Part shown: piece by piece, positions 8,003 through 18,242 of the stretch
Layout of the letters: each line of letters opens with the position of its first letter
Position numbering within the stretch: position 1 is the first letter of the stretch
Assembly (NCBI GenBank): GCA_022822125.1
Contig: JAJECF010000157.1
Span: 1 to 44,251 of the forward strand
DNA: 44,251 nt
Source of the DNA: Alphaproteobacteria bacterium
GTDB taxonomy: Bacteria; Pseudomonadota; Alphaproteobacteria; Bin95
Direction of reading: 5' to 3'
Notes under the pieces: generated by a model
Database searches by the model: none
Seen by the model: only the letters and a program-made list of their open reading frames with translations
Told to the model about the DNA's origin: nothing
Program-made: the position numbers and the translations under genes

Positions 8003-8031
8003 CTTCAGTCCTCCATCTTGCCGACGCCATC

Positions 8032-9870
8032 GTGACCGTTCTGCGCAATATCGCCATCATCGCCCATGTGGACCACGGCAAGACGACGCTGGTGGACGGC
8101 CTGCTGCGCCAGAGCGGGGCCTTCCGCAGCAACCAGCGCGTCGCCGAGCGCGCGCTCGACTCCAACGCTCTGGAGCGCGAACGCGGCATCACCATCCTCG
8201 CCAAATGCACCTCGGTCGAGTGGCGGGACGCCCGCATCAATATCGTGGACACGCCCGGCCATGCCGATTTCGGCGGCGAGGTCGAGCGGGTGCTCGGCAT
8301 GGTGGACGGCTGCCTGCTGCTCGTCGATGCCTCGGAAGGGCCGATGCCGCAGACGAAATTCGTGCTGGCCAAGGCGCTTGCCGCCGGGCTTGCGCCCATC
8401 GTCGTGGTCAACAAGGTGGACAAGCCGGACGCGCGCGCCTTCGAGGTGCAGGACGAGACCTTCGACCTGTTCGCCGCCCTGGACGCGGATGAGCGCCAGC
8501 TCGATTTCCCGACCCTGTTCGCCTCCGCCAAGGAAGGCTGGGCGGCGCTCGCGCCCGAAGGGCCGCGCGACGGGCTCGGGCCGCTGTTCGAGACGATTCT
8601 GGAGCAAGTGCCCGCGCCCCGCGCCACCCCGGACGGCCCTTTCGCGATGGCGGCGGCCATTCTGGAGTCGGATCCCTTTCTCGGCCGGGTCCTCACGGGC
8701 CGGATCGAGAGCGGCGAGATCGGCGCCAACCGGACGGTCCATGCGCTGCGGCCCGGAGACGGCCCCGGAGGCGGCATTGTCGAGCGCGCCCGGACGACCC
8801 GCCTGCTCGCCTTCCGGGGCCTCAACCGTGTTCCAGTCGAGCGTGCCGTTGCCGGCGATATCGTGGCGATCGCCGGCCTCCAGACGGCGACGGTCGCCGA
8901 CACGCTGGCGGCGCCCGAGGTGTCGAAGCCGCTGCCAGCCCGGCCTATCGACCCGCCGACGCTGGCGCTCACGCTCTCCGTAAACGACTCCCCGCTCGCC
9001 GGGCAGGACGGCGACAAGCTGACCTCGCGGGAAATCCGCGACCGACTCATGCGCGAGGCGGAGGGCAATGTCGCGATCCGGGTAACGGAAAGCGCGGAGA
9101 AGGACGCCTGCGAGGTCGCCGGGCGGGGCGAGCTGCAGATGGCGGTGCTCATAGAGACCATGCGGCGCGAGGGTTTCGAGCTGTCCGTCTCGCGCCCGCG
9201 CGTCCTTTACGAGGCCGATGCCGAGACGGGCGCACGCCTCGAACCCATCGAGGAGGTGACGGTGGATGTGGACGCCGGTCATGCCGGCGCCGTGGTCGAG
9301 AAAATGGGCCTGCGCAAGGCAGAGATGATCGACATGCGCCCCACCGGCGCGGGCCGCCAGCGCCTTGTGTTCCATGCCCCGTCGCGCGGGCTCATCGGCT
9401 ATCACGGCGAGTTCCTTGCCGATACGCGCGGCACCGGCGTGCTGCACCGGCTGTTTCACGGCTATGCGCCCTGGAAGGGGCGGCTGGCCGGCCGGCGGCG
9501 CGGCGTCATGGTCTCGCTGGAGCGCGGCAAGGCGGCGGCCTATGCACTCTGGAACCTGGAGGAGCGGGGGCGCCTTTTTACCGCGCCCGGGGAGCCGGTC
9601 TATGGCGGCATGGTGATCGGCGAATGCGCCCGCGGCCAGGACATCGAGGTCAATCCGCTTAAATCCAAGCAGCTCACCAATTTTCGCGCCGCCGGCAAGG
9701 ACGACGCCATATTGCTCTCGCCGCCGCAGGACATGGCGCTGGAGCGCGCCATCGCCTGGATCGCCGATGACGAGCTGGTGGAGGTGACGCCGAATGCGGT
9801 GCGCCTGCGCAAGCGTTATCTCGACATGCACGAACGCAGGCGGCAAGCTAAACGGATGGCGGCGGAATAG
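8032..9870 (+). CDS. typA: Translational GTPase TypA/BipA
   Basis: Ribosome-associated GTPase of the EF-G/LepA family, needed for ribosome assembly and growth at low temperature or under stress. 612 residues, full length. G1 AHVDHGKTT (about 10-18), G2 RGITI, G3 DTPGHADFG and G4 NKVDKPD are intact, and the C-terminal half has the EF-G-like domains with [20 protein letters not shown] and the family-specific FHGYAPWKG region. The start is a GTG at 8032 with no clear Shine-Dalgarno sequence; the first G-domain residues leave no room for a later start. It is followed after 16 bases by the VOC gene. Confidence 0.96.
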   Translation: MTVLRNIAIIAHVDHGKTTLVDGLLRQSGAFRSNQRVAERALDSNALERERGITILAKCTSVEWRDARINIVDTPGHADFGGEVERVLGMVDGCLLLVDASEGPMPQTKFVLAKALAAGLAPIVVVNKVDKPDARAFEVQDETFDLFAALDADERQLDFPTLFASAKEGWAALAPEGPRDGLGPLFETILEQVPAPRATPDGPFAMAAAILESDPFLGRVLTGRIESGEIGANRTVHALRPGDGPGGGIVERARTTRLLAFRGLNRVPVERAVAGDIVAIAGLQTATVADTLAAPEVSKPLPARPIDPPTLALTLSVNDSPLAGQDGDKLTSREIRDRLMREAEGNVAIRVTESAEKDACEVAGRGELQMAVLIETMRREGFELSVSRPRVLYEADAETGARLEPIEEVTVDVDAGHAGAVVEKMGLRKAEMIDMRPTGAGRQRLVFHAPSRGLIGYHGEFLADTRGTGVLHRLFHGYAPWKGRLAGRRRGVMVSLERGKAAAYALWNLEERGRLFTAPGEPVYGGMVIGECARGQDIEVNPLKSKQLTNFRAAGKDDAILLSPPQDMALERAIAWIADDELVEVTPNAVRLRKRYLDMHERRRQAKRMAAE

Positions 9871-9886
9871 CGGCGGGAGCGGAACG

Positions 9887-10387
9887 ATGACGCTCACATG
9901 GTCCCATATGGTGCTCTATGTCGAGGACAAGGAGCGCATGCTGGCCTTCTATACGCATGTGCTGGGCTTCGAGATCACGGACCGGGGGCCGATCCGCCCG
10001 GATGACGACAGGGAAATCGTGTTCCTGAGCCAGGACCCGGAGGAACACCACCAGGTGGCCTTCATCGACGGCAGGAAGCAGGCCGGCCCCTCCAACAGCG
10101 TCAACCATGCGGCGTTCCGCATCGACGACCTCTCGGCGCTGCGCGGCATGGCGGCGGCGCTGGACGCCGAAGGGGTTTCCTACAACCCCCGCAGCCACGG
10201 CAATACCTGGTCGATCTATTTCGAGGACCCGGAGCGGAACGGCATCGAGATTTTCTGCGACACGCCCTGGAAGGTGGCGCAGCCGCAGGCCGTGATATGG
10301 GACCCGGCGCTGAGCGACGACGACCTCGCGCGCTGGACGGAGGAGCGCTTCCGCGACGAGCCGGGCTTCGCGCCCGCCGACGTCTGA
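9887..10387 (+). CDS. VOC-family (glyoxalase/extradiol dioxygenase-like) protein
   Basis: 166-residue vicinal-oxygen-chelate protein. Two beta-alpha-beta-beta-beta modules are apparent, with metal ligands expected at His7 (SHMVLYV), His74 (NHAAFRI) and Glu121 (GIEIFCD). The YVEDKERMLAFYTHVLGFEI opening resembles catechol 2,3-dioxygenase-like members. The ATG at 9887 is preceded by GGGAGCGGA. The next gene, a thiamine-diphosphate enzyme, starts 9 bases downstream, so the two are probably cotranscribed and may act on the same metabolite. The actual reaction cannot be told from sequence. Confidence 0.85.
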   Translation: MTLTWSHMVLYVEDKERMLAFYTHVLGFEITDRGPIRPDDDREIVFLSQDPEEHHQVAFIDGRKQAGPSNSVNHAAFRIDDLSALRGMAAALDAEGVSYNPRSHGNTWSIYFEDPERNGIEIFCDTPWKVAQPQAVIWDPALSDDDLARWTEERFRDEPGFAPADV

Positions 10388-10396
10388 GGGCGGCCT

Positions 10397-12067
10397 GTGA
10401 CCGAGATCACCGTCGCCGAAGCCTATCTGGCGCTGCTCAAGGCGCGCGGGGTGGATGTGCTGTTCGCCAATCCCGGCACGGACTTCGCCCCCATCGTCGA
10501 GGCCTATGCGCGGGCCGGGGAGACCGGGCTCGATTTCCCCGCGCCCCACACCATCGTGCATGAGACCGTGGCGGTCGGCATGGCGGACGGCTACTGGCAG
10601 GCGTCGGGGCGAATGGCCGCCGTCATGGCGCATGTGAATGTCGGCACCGCCAATGCGCTGATGGGCCTCATCAACGCCCGGCGCGACAATGTGCCGATCT
10701 TCATGGCCGCCGGGCGCACACCGGTGACCGAAAAGGGCCGCAAGGGCGCGCGCGACCGCGGCATCCACTGGGGCCAGGACATGTTCGACCAGGCGGGAAT
10801 GCTGCGCGAGGCGGTCAAGTGGGACTACGAGCTGCGTCTCGCCGACCAGCTGGAGACGGTGGTGGAGCGCGCGCTCGCCGTCGCCGCCAGCCCTCCCAGG
10901 GGGCCGGTCTATTTCACCATGCCGCGCGAGATCATGGCGGAGCCGCTGCCGGGCTTCCGTCTCTCGCCGGAGCCGCGCCAGAAGCCGGTGTCTCCGGGCC
11001 TGCCGGACCCGGCCGCCATCGCCGAGGGCGCGGCCGTGCTGTCGGCGGCCAAGCGGCCGCTGATCGTCGCCAACCGGGGCGCCGGCTGGCATGTGCTGGC
11101 GGATTTCGCCGAGCGCTTCGCGATGCCGGTGGTGGAGTTCTGGGCGAGCCGCGCCTCGCTGCCGGGCGACCACCCCATGCATGGCGGCTTCGATCCCGGC
11201 CCCTGGCTCAAGGATGCGGACGCCGTGCTGGCGCTGGACGCGATGGTGCCCTGGATGCCCGCCGAACAGGATATTCCGTCCGGCTGCAAGGTGGTTCAGG
11301 TGGGCGCCGACCCGCTGTTCTCGGATGTGCCGATGCGCGGGTTTCCCGCCGATGTCGCCATTGCCGGGGACCCGGCGGCCGTGTTGGAGGCGCTGGCGGC
11401 CGAAATGAAGCCGCCGCCGAAGGGCCGGAAGAAAGAAGTCGCCCGCCGCTGCCGCGAGGGGCGGGAGGCGCGCATCGCCGCCGCGGAAGCCGGCGGCGCG
11501 TCGGCGCCGATGTCGCCGGGCTGGGTCGCCCGCTGCCTCGACCGGGCGCTGCCGGACGACGCCATGATCTTCAACGAGCTGGGCGCGCCGCTGGCGGCGC
11601 TCACGGTCCGCGATCCGCTCGGCTATTTCGGCGGCTCGCTGGCGGGCGGCCTCGGCTGGGGGCTGCCAGCGGCGATGGGCGCGAAGCTCGCCCGGCCGGA
11701 GCGCCTCGCGGTCGCCTGCGTCGGTGACGGCTCCTACATGTTCGCCAACCCGGTCGCCTGCCACCAGGCGGGCGCCTCGCTCGGCCTGCCGGTGCTGACG
11801 CTCGTCTTCAACAACGGCATTTACAACGCCGTGCGCCGGGCGGCGCTGTCGGTCTATCCGGACGGCCATGCAAGTCGCGCCAATATCATGCCGCTCACCT
11901 CGCTGGAGCCCGCGCCGCGCTATGACCTCATCGCGCAGGCGAGTGGCGGGCATGGCGAACGGGTGGAGGATCCGGATGCGCTGCCGGACGCGCTTGCCCG
12001 CGCCGTCGAAATCGTGACCGGCGAGGGCCGGCAGGCCCTGCTCGACATCTCGGTCGGCGCGCCCTGA
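10397..12067 (+). CDS. Thiamine-diphosphate enzyme of the acetolactate synthase/benzoylformate decarboxylase type
   Basis: 556-residue protein with the three-domain ThDP architecture. The N-terminal PYR domain carries the cofactor-activating glutamate in IVHETVAVGMADGYW. The C-terminal PP domain carries the GDGSYMFANPVACHQAG...NN cofactor motif. The central domain lacks a clear FAD-binding signature to my eye, so decarboxylase or lyase activity is as likely as true acetolactate synthesis. The GTG at 10397 follows GAGGG by about 6 bases. No small regulatory subunit (ilvH) follows, which argues against the biosynthetic enzyme. Confidence 0.86.
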   Translation: MTEITVAEAYLALLKARGVDVLFANPGTDFAPIVEAYARAGETGLDFPAPHTIVHETVAVGMADGYWQASGRMAAVMAHVNVGTANALMGLINARRDNVPIFMAAGRTPVTEKGRKGARDRGIHWGQDMFDQAGMLREAVKWDYELRLADQLETVVERALAVAASPPRGPVYFTMPREIMAEPLPGFRLSPEPRQKPVSPGLPDPAAIAEGAAVLSAAKRPLIVANRGAGWHVLADFAERFAMPVVEFWASRASLPGDHPMHGGFDPGPWLKDADAVLALDAMVPWMPAEQDIPSGCKVVQVGADPLFSDVPMRGFPADVAIAGDPAAVLEALAAEMKPPPKGRKKEVARRCREGREARIAAAEAGGASAPMSPGWVARCLDRALPDDAMIFNELGAPLAALTVRDPLGYFGGSLAGGLGWGLPAAMGAKLARPERLAVACVGDGSYMFANPVACHQAGASLGLPVLTLVFNNGIYNAVRRAALSVYPDGHASRANIMPLTSLEPAPRYDLIAQASGGHGERVEDPDALPDALARAVEIVTGEGRQALLDISVGAP

Positions 12068-12095
12068 TCTGCCGTCGCTAAAACAAGGCGGACAA

Positions 12096-13307
12096 ATGGG
12101 TGACAGCACCGGCGGTTCGCCGCTCCGCCTTTCCAACCGCGCTGCCCGGAGGCTGTTCCTCGACCGGCACGGCCTCGGGCGTCCGCCGGCGGGGGAAGAC
12201 CTTGCCGGGCTCATCGAGCGGCTCGGCTTCGTGCAGATCGACAGCATCGCCACGGTCGAGCGCGCCCACCACATGATCCTGGCCTCCCGGCGCAAAAGCT
12301 ACCGGCCGCGGCAGCTCGACCGCCTGCTGGAGCGGCAGCGGGCGTTGTTCGAGCACTGGACACACGATGCGTCGGTTATCCCCATAGCCTTCTATCCTCA
12401 TTGGCGGCTGCGCTTCCGCCGCGACGCCGAATTGCTGCGGGCGCGCTGGCGCAGTTGGCGGCGCGCCGGGTTTGAGGAGCGGTTCGACGATGTCCTGGAG
12501 CGGATCCGGGAGCACGGACCCGTCATGGCCCGCGAACTCCGGGACGGCGCCAGACGGACAGCGCCCGGCTGGTGGGACTGGCATCCCTCCAAGACGGCGC
12601 TGGAATTCCTCTGGCGCACGGGCGCGCTCGCGATCTCCCGGCGCGAGGGTTTCCAGAAAGTCTTCGACCTCGCCGAGCGCGTGGTTCCCGAGGCCTTCCT
12701 GAACATCGAGCCGAGCGAGGAGGAAACGCTGGACTGGGCCTGCGCGGGCGCGCTCGACCGGCTGGGTTTCGCTGCGCCAGGCGAGATCGCCGCCTTCTGG
12801 GAAACCGCCACGGCGACGGAGGCGCGGACCTGGTGCGCTGCGCAAGAGCCCGGCGCCCTCGTCGAGGTGGAGGTGGAAGGCGCCCGACCAGGCCGCGCCC
12901 GCCGCCTGCTCGCCCGGCCGGACATAGGCCAGCAGGCGGAACGGGCCTCCGACCCGCCGGGCGGCGTGCGCGTGCTCAGCCCCTTCGACCCCCTGCTGCG
13001 CGACCGCAGGCGGGCCGAGTGGCTGTTCGACTTCCGCTACCGCATCGAAATCTTCGTGCCGGAGGAAAAGCGCGAATACGGCTACTACGTCTTTCCGCTG
13101 TTGGAGGAAGACCGGCTGATCGGGCGTATCGACATGCGGCGGAAGGAAGGCCGGCTGTGCGTGCGCGCGTTATGGCCGGAGCGGGGCGTGCGCCTCGGCA
13201 AGGGGCGGCTGGAGCGCATCGGGCGGGAGCTCGACCGCATCGCCCGCTTCTGCGGCTCGGACGGCCCGGCGTTCGAAAACGGCTGGATCAGGCAGGCGCG
13301 GACATAG
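12096..13307 (+). CDS. YcaQ/AlkX-type DNA glycosylase (winged-helix)
   Basis: 403-residue member of the HTH_42/YcaQ family, whose E. coli member unhooks interstrand DNA crosslinks and excises N7-alkylguanine. The catalytic QxD motif is present as VQIDSI (Gln47, Asp49), followed by ERAHHMILASR and EHWTHDAS, both typical. The C-terminal half has VLSPFDPLLRDRRR and EKREYGYYVFPLL, also conserved in the family. It ends 20 bases inside the converging soxG gene. No adjacent toxin-biosynthesis cluster is seen, so general alkylation repair is the simplest role. Confidence 0.88.
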   Translation: MGDSTGGSPLRLSNRAARRLFLDRHGLGRPPAGEDLAGLIERLGFVQIDSIATVERAHHMILASRRKSYRPRQLDRLLERQRALFEHWTHDASVIPIAFYPHWRLRFRRDAELLRARWRSWRRAGFEERFDDVLERIREHGPVMARELRDGARRTAPGWWDWHPSKTALEFLWRTGALAISRREGFQKVFDLAERVVPEAFLNIEPSEEETLDWACAGALDRLGFAAPGEIAAFWETATATEARTWCAAQEPGALVEVEVEGARPGRARRLLARPDIGQQAERASDPPGGVRVLSPFDPLLRDRRRAEWLFDFRYRIEIFVPEEKREYGYYVFPLLEEDRLIGRIDMRRKEGRLCVRALWPERGVRLGKGRLERIGRELDRIARFCGSDGPAFENGWIRQART

Positions 13308-13776
13308 CCTGCAAGGCGATGGCGTCCTCGAGCCAGGCGCGGGCATAGGCGGCGAAGGACCGGCCGACATAGAGGCGCCAGACACCGTCCTCGCGCGGCT
13401 CCAGCAATACATGCGCCCGCGCGAGCGCCGTCTGCGCGCAGGAGCCCGGCCCGAGCGCCTGCAGATCGAGCCGGCAGCCGGACGCCATCACATCCAGGGC
13501 CCCGGCGCCTGACAATTCCAGCACCGCGCGCGCCTCGCTCACATCGACGATGGCGCAATGTTCGCCTTCCAGGGCATTCTCCAGCGCCCCGGCTACATCC
13601 GAGTCCGACGCAATCAGCCACTCATCGGGACCTAGCCAGAGAGCCCGCCCCGATACGGTGTTCGGCGTCTCCGGCAGCCCGAAGCCCAGCGCGTCCGCGG
13701 CGGCGGCCCGGAACGCCGCCCCGCCGCCCCGCAATATCGTCAGGCCGAGGCCGTCGATCTCGCACAGTTCAGCCAT
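13288..13776 (-). CDS. soxG: Sarcosine oxidase gamma subunit
   Basis: 162-residue subunit of heterotetrameric sarcosine oxidase. It resembles SoxG: an ALWLGPDEWLI motif, then the HCAIVDVSEARAVLELSGAGA stretch typical of GcvT-like folds, and a C-terminal YVGRSFAAYARAWLEDA. Start at 13776; the frame opens further upstream, but that region is the end of soxA, and the 8-base overlap fits an operon. It is last in the soxBDAG order. The 3' end overlaps the converging glycosylase gene by 20 bases. Confidence 0.88.
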   Translation of the reverse strand: MAELCEIDGLGLTILRGGGAAFRAAAADALGFGLPETPNTVSGRALWLGPDEWLIASDSDVAGALENALEGEHCAIVDVSEARAVLELSGAGALDVMASGCRLDLQALGPGSCAQTALARAHVLLEPREDGVWRLYVGRSFAAYARAWLEDAIALQAMSAPA

Positions 13777-16690
13777 CGAGCCTTGCCCCTTCCGGATCGT
13801 AGAAGACGGGATCGACGATCTGTACGCGGCTCTCCCCGGTCGTGGCCGAAGCCCAGACCCGGTCGCCATGGCGCGAGCGCCCGCCCTTGACGAGCGCCAG
13901 CGCGAAACCGCGCTCCATCGCCGCGCTCCAGTAGCTGGAGGTTACATGGCCCAGCATCGGCACGGGCGGGGTTCCGCGCGGCGCCTCGACGATCTGCGCG
14001 CCTTCCTGAAGCACCTCCGAGGGGTCCTCTGGCAGCAACCCGACCAGTTGCTTGCGGTCCGGCCGCCGGCTGTCCGGGCGGGCGAGGGAACGGCGGCCTA
14101 TGAAATCCTTCCGCGAGGAGAGCATCCGCTCCATGCCGAGATCGACCGGCGTCACCGTGCCGTCGGTCTCATGGCCGACAACGATGAAGCCCTTTTCCGC
14201 CCTCAATACGTGCATCGCCTCGGTGCCGTAGGGTGCCGCCCCCGCCTCGACCAGCCTTTCCCAGACCGGCGCCGCCCGCCGCCAGGGCAGGTTCACCTCG
14301 TAGGAAAGCTCCCCGGTGAAGGCGATGCGGAAGATACGGCCCGACGCGCCGCCGATCCGGCCCTCGCGCATGGACATGAAGGGGAACGCCGCCGGGTCCA
14401 GGTCGATATCCTCGACAAGCGGTTCCAGCAGCGTCCTCGCGCGCGGCCCCGACAGGGTGATCGTGCCCCATTGCTCGGTGACCGAGGTGCAATAGACCTG
14501 CAGTTCCGGCCACTCGGTCTGCAGCCATTCCTCCAGCCATTCCAGCACGGCGGCGGCATTGCCGCTGGTCGTGGTCATCAGGTAGCGATGCTCGCCGGTC
14601 CGGGTCGTGACCCCGTCGTCGAACACCATGCCGTCCTCGCCCAGCATCAGCCCGTAGCGGCAGCGCCCGACGGCGAGCGTCTTCCAGCCGTTGATGTAAA
14701 TGCGGTTCAGGAACTCGGCCGCATCGGGGCCCCGAATGTCGATCTTGCCGAGCGTGGAGGCGTCGAGAATGCCGGCGGCCTGGCGCACGGCCTTGCATTC
14801 GCGGGCCACCGCCTCGCGCATGCTCTCGCCATCCTTGGGATAGTAGCGCGCCCGGAGCCACTGGCCGACCGGCTCGAAGACCGCGCCATTGGCTTCCTGC
14901 CAATCCTGCATCGGCGTGCGGCGCACCGGATCGGCGAGCGCCCCCACATGGCGGCCCGCCAGCGCGCCGAAGGGCACCGGCGTGTAGGGCGGGCGGAAGG
15001 TGGTATGGCCGACCGCCGCCGGCGGCCGGTCGAGCCCCGCCGCCATCAGCGCGAGTCCGTTAATGTTGGAGGTCTTGCCCTGGTCGGTCGCCATGCCGAG
15101 CGTTGTCCAGCGTTTGAGATGCTCGACCGAATGCATGCCCTCGCGTCTCGCAAGCGCGACATCGGCGGCGGTCACATCGTTCTGGAAATCGACAAACGCC
15201 TTGCCACGGCCCTTCGACGGCGCGGATGGCGCTCCTGTCCCGGCGGGTGGCTGTTCGGGCGGGGCCGGCGGTTCGGGCGCCTCGAAGCCGAGTTCGCGGG
15301 CGAAGGCGGCGCCCGCTTCGGCGCCCTGGGCGATACAGCCCTCGAGATCGAACCGGCCGGCCGCCGCGCCGACGGACCGCTCCGCCTGCGCCGAGCGGCC
15401 GGGGACGAATGTGTGCAAGTCATCGTCCCAGCGCAGCACGCCCCGGGACTGGCTGAAGAGATGCACGGCCGGGTTCCAGCCGCCGCCCATCGCAACAAGA
15501 TCGCAGGCGATGCGCCGCCTGCTCCCGTCCGCCTCGATCTCAATCCCGGTCAGGGCGCGGCGCCCGAGGGTTCGCAGTGGAACGGCCCCTCGCAGAACCG
15601 GCAGGCCGTCCGCGTCCGCTGCGCTCTTTGCCCGCAGATCGACCAGCGCCGCGACCTCGCCTCCCTGCCGGCCGAATTCGCGGGCGGCGGCATAGACGGA
15701 GTCGTCATTGGCAAGAAACACCGCGCGGCTGCCCGGCAGGACGGCATAGCGGTGGATATAGGCAGAGACGGCGCCGGCCAGCATGACGCCCGGCCGGTCA
15801 TTGCCAGTAAAGACCAGCGGGCGCTCATGCGCGCCGGTCGCCAGCACCACCCGCCGGGCGCGGACATGCCAAATGCGCTGGCGCGGCCGGCCGGCGCGCT
15901 CCGACGGAGAGAAGCCTTCCGTCAACCGCTCGGCGAGCGCCATGAAATTGTGGTCGTAATAACCGAAGCCCGTGGTGCGGGGCAGCAGCAGCGCCGATGT
16001 GCCGGCCAGCATCCGCTCGGCCCATGCCGCGCCGTCCTCGTCCCCGACGCGCTCGGGCCCGTCCAGAAGAGAGCCGCCAAGGCGCGGGCGCTCGTCCGCC
16101 AGCATGACGCGCGCGCCGCAGGCAGCGGCGGCATGAGCCGCTGCAATGCCCGCCGGTCCGCCGCCGACCACTAGGATGTCGCAATGGGCGTGACGGTGCT
16201 CATAGAGCTCCGGGTCGGGTTCGGAAGGCGCGCGCGCCAGCCCCGCCATGCGCCGGATTGCGGGCGCATAGATCCGGTTCCACCAGGAAGACGGCCACAT
16301 GAAGGTCTTGTAGTAGAAGCCGGCCACGAACAACCCGGACATGAGCCCGGTGACCGCGCCCAGATCGAAACGCAGCGAAGGCCAGCGGTTGACGCTCTCC
16401 GCGGTGAGACCGTCGTAAAGCTCGATCTCGGTTGCGCGCAGGTTCGGTTCCGCGAAAGAACCCGGCTCCAGCAGGACGAGCGCGTTCGGCTCCTCCGCCC
16501 CGGCCGCCATCACGCCGCGCGGCCGGTGGTATTTGAAGCTGCGGCCGACATGCCGCACACCGTTCGCCAGCAGCGCCGAGGCCAGCGTGTCTCCAGGGTG
16601 GCCCTTGTAGCGTCTGCCGTCGAAGCGGAAGGACAGCTCGCGCGACCGGTCGATCCAGCCGCCGGACGGCAGGCGGCGCGGTCCTGTCAT
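13769..16690 (-). CDS. soxA: Sarcosine oxidase alpha subunit
   Basis: 973-residue alpha subunit, the usual length. Order: N-terminal 2Fe-2S-like fold that binds no cluster in this family, with the GHPGDTLASALLANG segment; an NAD-binding Rossmann motif VVGGGPAGIAAAHAA (Gly176 region); a central FAD/NAD-like region (ATGAHERPLVF); and from about residue 600 a GcvT-like tetrahydrofolate-binding domain (DASTLGKIDIRGPDAAEFLN). The complex oxidises sarcosine to glycine, passing the methyl carbon to tetrahydrofolate as methylene-THF. It overlaps soxD by ATGA and soxG by 8 bases. Confidence 0.95.
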   Translation of the reverse strand: MTGPRRLPSGGWIDRSRELSFRFDGRRYKGHPGDTLASALLANGVRHVGRSFKYHRPRGVMAAGAEEPNALVLLEPGSFAEPNLRATEIELYDGLTAESVNRWPSLRFDLGAVTGLMSGLFVAGFYYKTFMWPSSWWNRIYAPAIRRMAGLARAPSEPDPELYEHRHAHCDILVVGGGPAGIAAAHAAAACGARVMLADERPRLGGSLLDGPERVGDEDGAAWAERMLAGTSALLLPRTTGFGYYDHNFMALAERLTEGFSPSERAGRPRQRIWHVRARRVVLATGAHERPLVFTGNDRPGVMLAGAVSAYIHRYAVLPGSRAVFLANDDSVYAAAREFGRQGGEVAALVDLRAKSAADADGLPVLRGAVPLRTLGRRALTGIEIEADGSRRRIACDLVAMGGGWNPAVHLFSQSRGVLRWDDDLHTFVPGRSAQAERSVGAAAGRFDLEGCIAQGAEAGAAFARELGFEAPEPPAPPEQPPAGTGAPSAPSKGRGKAFVDFQNDVTAADVALARREGMHSVEHLKRWTTLGMATDQGKTSNINGLALMAAGLDRPPAAVGHTTFRPPYTPVPFGALAGRHVGALADPVRRTPMQDWQEANGAVFEPVGQWLRARYYPKDGESMREAVARECKAVRQAAGILDASTLGKIDIRGPDAAEFLNRIYINGWKTLAVGRCRYGLMLGEDGMVFDDGVTTRTGEHRYLMTTTSGNAAAVLEWLEEWLQTEWPELQVYCTSVTEQWGTITLSGPRARTLLEPLVEDIDLDPAAFPFMSMREGRIGGASGRIFRIAFTGELSYEVNLPWRRAAPVWERLVEAGAAPYGTEAMHVLRAEKGFIVVGHETDGTVTPVDLGMERMLSSRKDFIGRRSLARPDSRRPDRKQLVGLLPEDPSEVLQEGAQIVEAPRGTPPVPMLGHVTSSYWSAAMERGFALALVKGGRSRHGDRVWASATTGESRVQIVDPVFYDPEGARLDG

Positions 16691-16977
16691 GCCGCCGCCT
16701 CCGGCGAATTGGGCCGAGGCGCGCCCATCGGATAGACGGCGACGACTTCATGGCTCGCCGTGTGACGGAGCACGTTGAACCAGCGCCGGCAGCCCTGGGC
16801 GTGCATCCAGCGCTCGGCGTGGACTCCCCTGGGATTGGCGCGCATGAACAGGTAGTCGGCCCAGGCCTCGTCGGAGAGCGCGTCCGGGTCCTCCGGCCGG
16901 GCGATATGCGCCTCGCCGCCATAGTGGAACTCGGTTTCGTCCCGCCCGCCGCACCAGGGACACTCTATGCGCATCAT
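16687..16977 (-). CDS. soxD: Sarcosine oxidase delta subunit
   Basis: 96-residue zinc-binding subunit. The ligands are visible: CPWCG (Cys6, Cys9), then His59 and Cys63 in MHAQGCRRWFN. The family-typical DYLFMRANPRGVHAERW precedes them. It starts 14 bases after the soxB stop and overlaps the soxA start as ATGA. Confidence 0.94.
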   Translation of the reverse strand: MMRIECPWCGGRDETEFHYGGEAHIARPEDPDALSDEAWADYLFMRANPRGVHAERWMHAQGCRRWFNVLRHTASHEVVAVYPMGAPRPNSPEAAA

Positions 16978-16991
16978 GGCCGGTCCCTCCC

Positions 16992-18242
16992 CTAATGCGC
17001 GACGGCGGCGGCGCCGTGCTCGTCGATCAACGCGCCGGAGGCGAAGCGGTCGAGAGCGAAGGGCGCGTTCAGCTCATGCGGCTCGTCGCGGGCAATGGTG
17101 TGCGCGAAGGTCCATCCGGAGCTCGGCGTCGCCTTGAAGCCGCCCGTGCCCCAGCCGCAATTAATGTAGAGGCCCTCGACCGGCGTTTTCGAGACGATGG
17201 GCGAAGCGTCGGGGCAGACATCGACGATGCCGCCCCAGCTTCTCAGCAGGCGCGCGCGGCTGAAGGCGGGGAAAAGCTGCATCAGCGCCGCCAACTGATC
17301 CTCCAGCACATGCAGCCCGCCGCGCTGTCCGTAGCTGTTGAAAGCGTCGATGCCGGCGCCCAGCACAAGCTCGCCCTTGTCGGACTGGCTGATATAGACA
17401 TGCACGGCGTTCGACATGACGACGCAGTCGAGCACCGGCTTGAGCGGCTCCGAGACCATCGCCTGCAGCGGGTGGCTTTCCACCGGCAGGCGCAGGCCCG
17501 CCATTTCCGCCAGCACCGAGGAATGGCCGGCGGCGACCAGCGCCACCTTCTTCGCGCCGATGAAGCCCCGGCTCGTCTCGACGCCGGTGATGCGCCCGCG
17601 CACCTGCCTGATGCCCGTCACCTCGCAATGCTGGAGGATATCGACGCCGCGCGCATCGGCCCCGCGCGCATAGCCCCAGGCCACGGCGTCGTGCCGGGCC
17701 ACGCCGCCCCGCCGTTGCAGGGTTGCGCCGAGCACCGGGTAGCGCACGTCGGGCGAGACGGAGATCGGCGGACAGAAGGCCTTGACGCCCTCGGCGTCCA
17801 GCCATTCCGCGTCCACGCCGTTCAGTCGGTTGGCATTCACCCGGCGGATCGACTCCCGGACATCGTGCTCGGTATGCGCCAGGTTCAGCACACCGCGCTG
17901 GCGCAGCATCACATTGAAGTTGAGCTCGCGGGAAAGCCCCTCCCAGAGCTTCAGCCCGTGTTCATAGATCGCCGCGCTCTCGTCCCAGAGATAGTTGGAG
18001 CGGATGATGGTGGTGTTGCGCGCGATATTACCGCCGGCGAGCCAGCCCTTCTCCACCACCGCGACATCGGTGACGCCATGTTCTTTCGCAAGATAGTAGG
18101 CCGTCGCCAGACCGTGGCCGCCGCCGCCGACGATGACGACCTCATAGGCCGGCCGCGGCTCCGGCGAGCGCCAGAGTTCCGGCCAGTCCCGGTGTCCGGT
18201 CAGCGCATTGCGCGCCAGAGAGATGATCGAGTAACGCGCCAT
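16992..18242 (-). CDS. soxB: Sarcosine oxidase beta subunit
   Basis: 416-residue flavoprotein subunit that carries FAD and covalent FMN and holds the sarcosine site. The dinucleotide motif [18 protein letters not shown] is at residues 35-52. The [11 protein letters not shown] segment contains His184, the probable covalent FMN attachment site by comparison with known SoxB. The C-terminal [15 protein letters not shown] is also conserved. Start at 18242, with GGGGAGCG upstream on the minus strand; the longer frame to 18338 is not SoxB-like. It is first in soxBDAG and divergent from the ABC importer. glyA and purU, common neighbours elsewhere, are not here. Confidence 0.95.
   Translation of the reverse strand: MARYSIISLARNALTGHRDWPELWRSPEPRPAYEVVIVGGGGHGLATAYYLAKEHGVTDVAVVEKGWLAGGNIARNTTIIRSNYLWDESAAIYEHGLKLWEGLSRELNFNVMLRQRGVLNLAHTEHDVRESIRRVNANRLNGVDAEWLDAEGVKAFCPPISVSPDVRYPVLGATLQRRGGVARHDAVAWGYARGADARGVDILQHCEVTGIRQVRGRITGVETSRGFIGAKKVALVAAGHSSVLAEMAGLRLPVESHPLQAMVSEPLKPVLDCVVMSNAVHVYISQSDKGELVLGAGIDAFNSYGQRGGLHVLEDQLAALMQLFPAFSRARLLRSWGGIVDVCPDASPIVSKTPVEGLYINCGWGTGGFKATPSSGWTFAHTIARDEPHELNAPFALDRFASGALIDEHGAAAVAH

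Noticed and set aside
9848..12295. An 815-codon open frame on the minus strand
   Set aside because: Antisense to the VOC and thiamine-diphosphate genes; no recognisable motif and shadow-type composition.
13550..16174. An 874-codon open frame on the plus strand
   Set aside because: Antisense to soxG and soxA, whose motifs are unambiguous; long shadow frames are common here because stop codons are AT-rich.
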